Of a stretch of 64,000 bases of DNA, positions 58,301 through 64,000 are shown one piece after another. The notes under the pieces are model-generated. The model worked only from the letters and a program-made list of their open reading frames with translations, ran no database searches and was not told where the DNA came from. Source of the DNA: Distichodus sexfasciatus (Eukaryota > Chordata > Actinopteri > Characiformes > Distichodontidae); assembly GCA_032718565.1 (NCBI GenBank), contig JAVGVS010000002.1, forward strand, positions 12,051,416 to 12,115,415, written 5' to 3'. The stretch's first letter is position 1. The number at the start of each line of letters is the position of its first letter. Both the position numbers and the translations under genes were made by a program.

Positions 58301-61300
58301 CCAGATTGAAGGAGGTTGACTGACTCCTCTTCATCCTGGGGAACAGGATGATGGTCAATAAGTGCTTCAAAGAGTCACTGAATTAACATTACACAACATT
58401 GAAGTCTCTGCATAAACTGATGACCAAAAAACCCCCAAAAAAACTCACATCCCCAAAAACCTTCTGATGCCCTTCGCTTTCTTCTTGGTCTCAGGTGAAC
58501 TCAAGTCTCCTTCCTTTGGTCTGGGACGAGGAGCTTCTGCCAGATCCAAGTGCTCAGTCCTCTTCCGTTCAGACTCAGCTGTTAGAAGATTAGTCAATAA
58601 ACATCCCCCAGACCTGATCCCTCATGTTACAAGCAAATTAACTCTATCCACATAGTCTATAAATTTAATCAGTTACCTTGTGAAACTGTACGACTTTAAT
58701 CAAGACTGAATGTTAGATTTAGGTGTGCTTAAATAGATTAAACCTAGGTTCTGCAATCTGGGGGACCCTGAGGAGCAGGTCTAGGCTGGCAATGCTTTCG
58801 GATATAATAAACCCCATCCTTTCCAAAATCCACATGATGACCAAGTGTAAAAATATTGTCCAGCCTTACGATTGATTCATACTCTAAACAGAACCTACGG
58901 AATTAATGTAGTTTTATTAAAAACACAACCCACACCCTGGACTGATGTAAAATAAACTAGAAAGAGTCATTTCAAGTATTAGCATACATCCTGGCTAATG
59001 TGTTCTATTTCTTTTGCTCCTCAAACACATGCCTGTCAGTCTCTTACCCAGGTCAGGGGCACTGGCTGTTCTCTTCCCACTGCGGATCTTAAAGAATCCA
59101 CGACCAAAGGAAGATCGACTTTTCCTGGTGCCAAAGCTCTCGTTCCCCCCTGGGCTGACTTGAGAAGGGGAGACTGCAGGAGAGCTGCTCTGTTTACCAA
59201 CTTTGTCTTCAGTCTCAGCCTGGATATCAGACACAAATAAGGAATGTAATCCCTGTCAGTCTAGGAATGTTATTAAAATGGTATTTATAGGTTGTTCATT
59301 TAGTGTTGAAGTGCATTAGAGCAGAAGGTGGGCGGATTTTCATGCATGCAGATCCACTTATGAACAATAGGGGGCACTAAAAACCTAAATGCCTGATTGT
59401 ATTTACTTGCTTCTTCTCAGAAAGTTCTATTTTTTCAAAAAAGAAAGGTATATTTAGAGCCAGTACCTCATCTCTGCTGATAGGAGGGGCAGAGACTTCT
59501 GACCTGGGCCCCTCCACCTGGGAACTGCATCAACAGGGGAGAAAAAAAGAAAAATCACAAATAAAATATGTAAAGAGATGGAAAAAGACTGATGGAATAA
59601 ACTATAGTTATAACATGAATATTTCAGTCTTTACTAAGAAGACAAAATATGCTTTGAAATAAGGAATAAAATATTAGAAGGGTTAGTTTTAAGTTTATAG
59701 GAAGTTGAGACAGTGGCCTGACCCATGTGTAACCAAGATTGGCTGCAGCTCGTCGATGGGTTTAGATTGAGATGTGTCGGGAAGCTCAAACTCTGGTGCA
59801 AGCTCAGCACATGGAATCACCTGAGGCTGCAAAGGAGGGTTAGAGAGTTAGAAGGAGAGAGAGAAAGGGAAAGTGTGAAAAACTTGATCTCAATCACAAG
59901 ACCTCAGTATGTACAATAAACAAAGAGCAAGGCAAAGTTGAGTGTAAATATTCCAGAGGGGTAAAAAAAAAAATCTTAACATTATCCAGTTATGACACTG
60001 GAAATAAATGCTATAAAATAAAGAAAATACCCTTTAATTAATGATAATTTTATTATAATAAATAATAAAGTGGCTACTTTAAACCAACAAGGTGCAAAAC
60101 TTTCCTTCAATTCCCATGTCAGTTCACAACAATAAGAAGCACTCTCTTAAGTCAAAGACAAAAGAGCTGAACGGCAATATCCTACAGGAAGTCTGAAGAA
60201 CATCCTGTGTAGGTTGTGTATGTGTGTGTGTGTGTCGTACCTCATCAGTCTCCTCAGTGCCGCCAAGGGAAACATTCTCAGCATTCGACGCTTCAGAGAC
60301 TGTGGTTGAACCTTCACCCAGCCCCACCCTAGTGTCCTCTTCCTTAGCTCGGTCTGAGAGCGGGGTTTAGACAGTTTAGACATACATTACCAGGATATGA
60401 CAAATATTAAAATGCATTTCTTCCCTAAATGTAATGTACTGAACATCAGACACAGGAAATCAGGGCAAAAATTCCTGGAATTCCTTAAAATGATAATTAC
60501 GGCTAAGAGTAAATGCTGACCATACTTTATAAAAATGTCAAAAATAAAGGCTTTAAAAAATGTATTACAATTATAAAAAACAAAGAAATAATCTGAACTT
60601 GGGTTTCCTGTCTACTTATACATGCATCACATCTTAAGAAAATGACAGACGTTAAGATAAATTTACATTAAAAAATGGCTTAATTATGTTCTGACTCCAA
60701 TTTATGAGGTGCTAGCAAAAACGTACATAAAAGAACAATATATCCCAAAATACAGGATTTTGTGCAAAGCAACATTTAACCATCTTGAAAACTGTTGATA
60801 AAACTTTGTTACAATCCATAGTGTGTTCAATATGTCCAATGGCAAATATTTGACTTGTAAGTTCTGACCTTTCTGCACTGACATCACCATGTCCTGCACT
60901 TTCCTGTAGCGCATCAGCGACTGCTGCAACTCCTCAATTTTACAATCCTGAAGGAAACAGCCAAAACGTAAGCACAGAAACCCACTCTCTACAGATACAT
61001 GTACTAAAGAAGTAGTGAAGATTTACTAATAACAGAGTATCATTTTGTTAATGATGATTTATACCTATGGACTACTATTAGGACTTCTAACAGACTAAGC
61101 AGCATGTGGCTGTAGCATGTAAGACACAGTTAGTTGGTGACGTGTGGGATAAAAGTCGGCAATTACCTTTTCATGATTAGACACCATTAAAGACTCAACT
61201 GCCTGTTTCAGTCTCTGCACTTCCAAATCTGAAGAGAAGCAGACGGAACCCAAACAAAAGTCAAACATCAACATGATAACTGGTTTATTGTGATTGTGAT

Positions 61301-63117
61301 GAAGTAACTTGAGTCACACTATGACTGTGGGAAATTTGATAGAGTTAACTACATCAAGTTCCAAAATACATGTTATTGAACAGAGCATATGAACAGCAAC
61401 CTGACAATTATCTTTTTTGAAAGACATGTTTTATTGGGCAGTTCAGGTTTAGTGTTTTTGAAAGAACCATAACAAGAGTGGGAAAATGATTTATGATCAT
61501 GACAGCAACAACTTTTAAAGTACCCTCACAGGTTTTCACTCTAAAAGAGAAGTAATAAATAAGGAGTATAGTTGTACATTTACTCAACCTGTTAAAAGCA
61601 CAGAAATCTCAGAGTTAGGATTAGGACTAAGATAAACCTCATCTTTATCTTGGTTTGGTTTGGTCTTTATCTTGGTGTGTAATAAATAAAAAAGCAAAGT
61701 CATCATGCAGTGATGTCAATGGTCCAAAAATCTTGCCAATTCCGACTCTTGTCTAGACTTGCTTGATACGAAGGGTTCAGAGACACAGGACACACGTGTC
61801 AACATCGACTGAATTTGTAGCTCTGCCCAGCTACACCGTGGGCCAAACATGCTGAGAGCCAAGTGAAAGTACGGCCAAGAAACTGGCTATTTAAAAAGGT
61901 TAAAAAGTCTAGGGAGGGTGAAACAGACTCATTTACAGAAGAGACTCTGTTTCCAAAAGGATGAGTGCAAAGGTGAGCGGTTACCTTTCTCTCTACTGTG
62001 GACTGCATCAGAGGTCATGTCCTCAGGTCCACTCTGCTCCCTCAGGCTCCTCAGCTCCAGCTCCCGCTGCAGAACCATCAGCTCCTCCTGATCAGAGATA
62101 ACACAATGAAAGACAAATTAACTATACAACATAGCATATACTCATTTTTCCAGTTCGGCTTACATTGATAAACTTTAATGAATAATTAAAATCTAACTGC
62201 AATATATTACTGAAAGAATTATTAAAGTTGTAATTTAATGTCATGATTAAACCCAAATCAAACCTGAATTTCTGAAGCAGAAAATCAATAGTTTTGAGTG
62301 TACTTTGAGTGCTAGTTGCAGTAATCACTAACAGATTTTGTACTCTTAACTTTAAGTACTTAAACATGAATACAAACATATTCTTGACTAATTTAAAATG
62401 CCTTTTATGCATACATTTAGATCCTTAGATGATTATAGACAATTAGTTTCATTAAACTGTGTGTGTATATATATATACAGTACCTGTACCACTATGTTAT
62501 ATTTTTATACACATATACACACACATATATATATATATNNNNNNNNNNGTACTTGTGGACGTAGGTCAGTAGTAATCAGTAGGGCTTGAGTTGACCAGCC
62601 GTGAGTAGCATTAGTGGCTGTTGTTTTGTTTAATACGAGTCTCTTGACCTGAAATAACATTATTAAGCATGTAAAGTAACAAATGCTATAATTGGTGTTT
62701 TGATTGACCTAGTTTTTATAATTCATAAAAATATTACATATTTTTACAAATATATAGTGTAGATATGAAAAATGTTTTATGCTTCATACATAGAATTTTT
62801 AAAATATATTCTAACTATAATATAAAAAATTGCCTTATTAAAAAAAATAATCTAAAATGTTTACTTAATTCTGTTAATGTTTACTTAAAATATAAAATAA
62901 TCCTTAAAAATATTTTTTGCTAAATCATAAACCACTATATATATATATATATATACATACATACATATATGCCAAGAGAAGGAAAAATAGAAAGATGAGC
63001 AAGAGGAGCAAAAAGCGCTCGTACTTTGGTAGATTTGAGGTTTCTTTCATGTTGTAGTTTTTCAGTCTCAGCTGCAGCCATCCTGAGCCGCATTTCCCCT
63101 AACTCCTCGTAAAGGTC
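52344..63117 (-). CDS. ppfibp1: Liprin-beta-1 (PPFIBP1), 3' part; 5' end outside the window
   Basis: Nineteen exons (713 aa to the stop) in transcript order: 63025-63117, 61985-62087, 61167-61228, 60869-60947, 60241-60353, 59723-59826, 59467-59524, 59048-59219, 58449-58578, 58207-58335, 57955-58105, 57744-57852, 56300-56388, 56073-56195, 55858-55983, 54926-55114, 53291-53449, 52899-52964 and 52344-52430. The total is 2142 nt and phases close. Liprins-beta are scaffolds that bind liprins-alpha and LAR phosphatases at cell edges and synapses. The first four exons are charged coiled coil (DLYEELGEMRLRMAA). A variable low-complexity linker follows, then FKRGGVRATAGPRLGWSRD and three SAM domains: ITPFAHWSKEQVFAWLQEQG, WLDDIGLPQYKSQFDDGRVD and WTNHRVMEWLRSVDLAEYAP. 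The C-terminal EGTVRQIGVFSEGINNLT favours liprin-beta-1 over beta-2. The linker exons are the least certain, and a micro-exon could be missed near the assembly gap. Confidence 0.93.
53055..53255. mobile_element. Possible hAT MITE relic in a ppfibp1 intron
   Basis: Starts 'ccaggggtttaaaacctggg'. On the minus strand it contains 'gagccacagcactgcagagtttagct', wording common in teleost hAT MITEs. Decayed, with no target duplication defined. Confidence 0.35.
54221..54494. repeat. Foldback (inverted repeat) element in a ppfibp1 intron
   Basis: The left arm (about 54221-54340) and right arm (about 54373-54494) are near-perfect reverse complements, separated by a loop of about 35 bp. Both strands therefore encode the same peptide-like frame (RSA(V/I)MSRKSAF). 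The outer ends are 'tatatactgtatatgtgaccc' and its complement. It resembles a foldback MITE that starts and ends in TA-rich sequence. Transcribed as part of ppfibp1 pre-mRNA, it would form a long hairpin. Confidence 0.85.
55341..55676 (-). repeat. SINE family A, minus strand, with target duplication
   Basis: The (TGAA)n tail (as attcattcatt) is at the left and the head, ending 'ccgtgccgccc' on the plus strand, at the right. It is flanked by AATGGTAAT at 55333-55341 and 55677-55685. It lies in a ppfibp1 intron. Confidence 0.75.
56741..57290 (-). repeat. SINE family B interrupted by a hAT MITE
   Basis: The SINE body (56741-56869) continues after the insertion at 57231-57290 with 'tacctcag' and the 'ggattcgaacctgtgacctt' head. 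Removing the insert and one target copy restores the 'gctcataagtacctcagt' continuity seen in other copies. Confidence 0.75.
56870..57222. mobile_element. hAT-type MITE nested in the SINE
   Basis: A 353-bp element with inverted termini TAGGGCTGGGTATCG and CGAACCCAGCCCTA, and an exact 8-bp target duplication CTCATAAG (56862-56869 and 57223-57230). The interior is rich in GATTCGAT-type subterminal repeats. It is non-autonomous. Confidence 0.88.
62520..62538. repeat. (TA)n run ending at the assembly gap
   Basis: A (CA)n/(TA)n microsatellite runs straight into the Ns and probably caused the break. Confidence 0.85.
62539..62548. other. Assembly gap (10 Ns)
   Basis: Ten undetermined bases; the true length is unknown. 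It falls in the ppfibp1 intron between coding exons 63025-63117 and 61985-62087, which join in frame without it. Confidence 0.98.
62936..62956. repeat. (TA)n microsatellite
   Basis: A short TA run 70 bp downstream, in transcript direction, of a ppfibp1 coiled-coil exon. Confidence 0.8.
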
Positions 63118-64000
63118 CTGCGGGAGAGAGAGGCAAGAGAGTCTTATCAGCGAGTTGAAAGGGTCAAGAATGCAGAAAAGAGGAGTTGTGGAAGAGGATG
63201 GATGCAATGCAGTAAGTCCTGGCACACTCCTCAATTATCATCCATTATATGGCAATGCAACTAGCTGGGAGTAGGGCAGAGGAATTCTGTTTTCAGAAAG
63301 GGTAAAGCAGTAATGAGAAAGTTGAATCTTTAAAGTCCAATTTGTAATGAGCTCTGAGTTCATCATTCCAAGGACATTTATTATAAAACGCACGGTTAAA
63401 TCTCTCCACTCAACAGTTCATGCAACCCAGTTAAAAATGCAATCAAGTTTTTGCCTTGTATGGCATTTTGGAAACTTACAAAATCCCTCCAGACCTCAGT
63501 GGATTTACAGTTTGTGAAATCCACACACTTGGGTTAAAATCCCCTTCATATCCTCCTAGTCTGGATGGGCAGTGGAGAGCTGAATGGTGCTAGTGTAGTC
63601 TCGGTTTGAGCAGAATGAAAGGCTTTATGACAGGAAATGGCTCGAGAACTCAACGCTTTACTGACATTTTAGCTTAGGCAGAGTTATGGGTTTAAGTGGC
63701 TGCACATGTCAGTAAACCAACTACAGCATAATGACTAGTTTTAATGTTTCAGTTAAATTATGGTACTATCCAGAGTCTGTTGCATTTTTACCTGAATAAA
63801 TACTTACTTAATTTTGAAAGAAGAAAGGAAAAACTTAATGTTAAATGATTTCCGCCAGAAATCATATATTGCAAAAACCCCGCTGAGGTTTTGAATGAGA
63901 CAAACGCGTATGTGTACATACACATAATTACAAATCCAAATAGATAATCAAAGTTAAGTGCAAAGCAAGTTTGAATTCTTAGTATTGCACCACTAAATTA
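63118..64000. other. ppfibp1 intron, nothing further recognised
   Basis: Sequence upstream, in transcript direction, of the first exon seen. No further coiled-coil exon was recognised before the window edge. Confidence 0.5.

Noticed and set aside
1..64000. CRISPR arrays, operons, prophage or bacterial mobile islands
   Set aside because: None seen; the window is vertebrate nuclear DNA with spliced genes.

Overview
The window is nuclear DNA of a bony fish, almost certainly a teleost. It has vertebrate genes with GT-AG introns, an AT-rich background, many microsatellites, tRNA-derived SINEs with (TGAA)n tails, an RTE-type LINE tail, hAT-like MITEs and decayed Tc1-like pieces. The cryptochrome matches the teleost cry1a type, and the fish-style MHC class I-like gene agrees. 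A 10-N assembly gap lies at 62539-62548.

Layout. (1) 1-12435: minus-strand first coding exon of btbd11/abtb3 (11568-12435); everything below it is read as its long first intron, repeat-rich with no second exon recognised. (2) 12436-18037: intergenic and promoter zone between the divergent btbd11 and cry1, with CpG-rich ends, CTCF-like motifs, a D-box and an E-box. (3) 18038-29740: complete cry1 on plus, 13 coding exons, 624 aa. (4) 30800-34880: repeat-rich spacer. (5) 34887-37640: complete MHC class I-like heavy chain on plus, 6 exons, 389 aa. (6) 40397-41864: intronless troponin T on plus with its own TATA box and poly(A) signals. (7) 42462-46036: intracellular EndoU endoribonuclease on minus, 7 exons, 288 aa, tail-to-tail with troponin T. 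(8) 46394-50805: cyb5r3 on plus, 9 exons, 299 aa, head-to-head with endou across 357 bp. (9) 52344-63117 and beyond: the 3' part of ppfibp1 (liprin-beta-1) on minus, 19 exons seen, three SAM domains; its 5' end lies outside the window.

All exon chains were built by eye from splice sites, reading-phase continuity and family similarity, and every one closes in frame. The genes do not form one pathway: they are a clock repressor, an antigen-presentation relative, a sarcomere protein, an RNase, a lipid/haem redox enzyme and a scaffold protein. The head-to-head btbd11/cry1 order is known from other vertebrates. I found no unmistakable new system. The best leads are the in-frame exon modularity and alternative donor in the cry1 tail, the intronless troponin T, the unusual MHC class I-like gene, precisely delimited mobile elements (one nested), and a 274-bp foldback inside ppfibp1.
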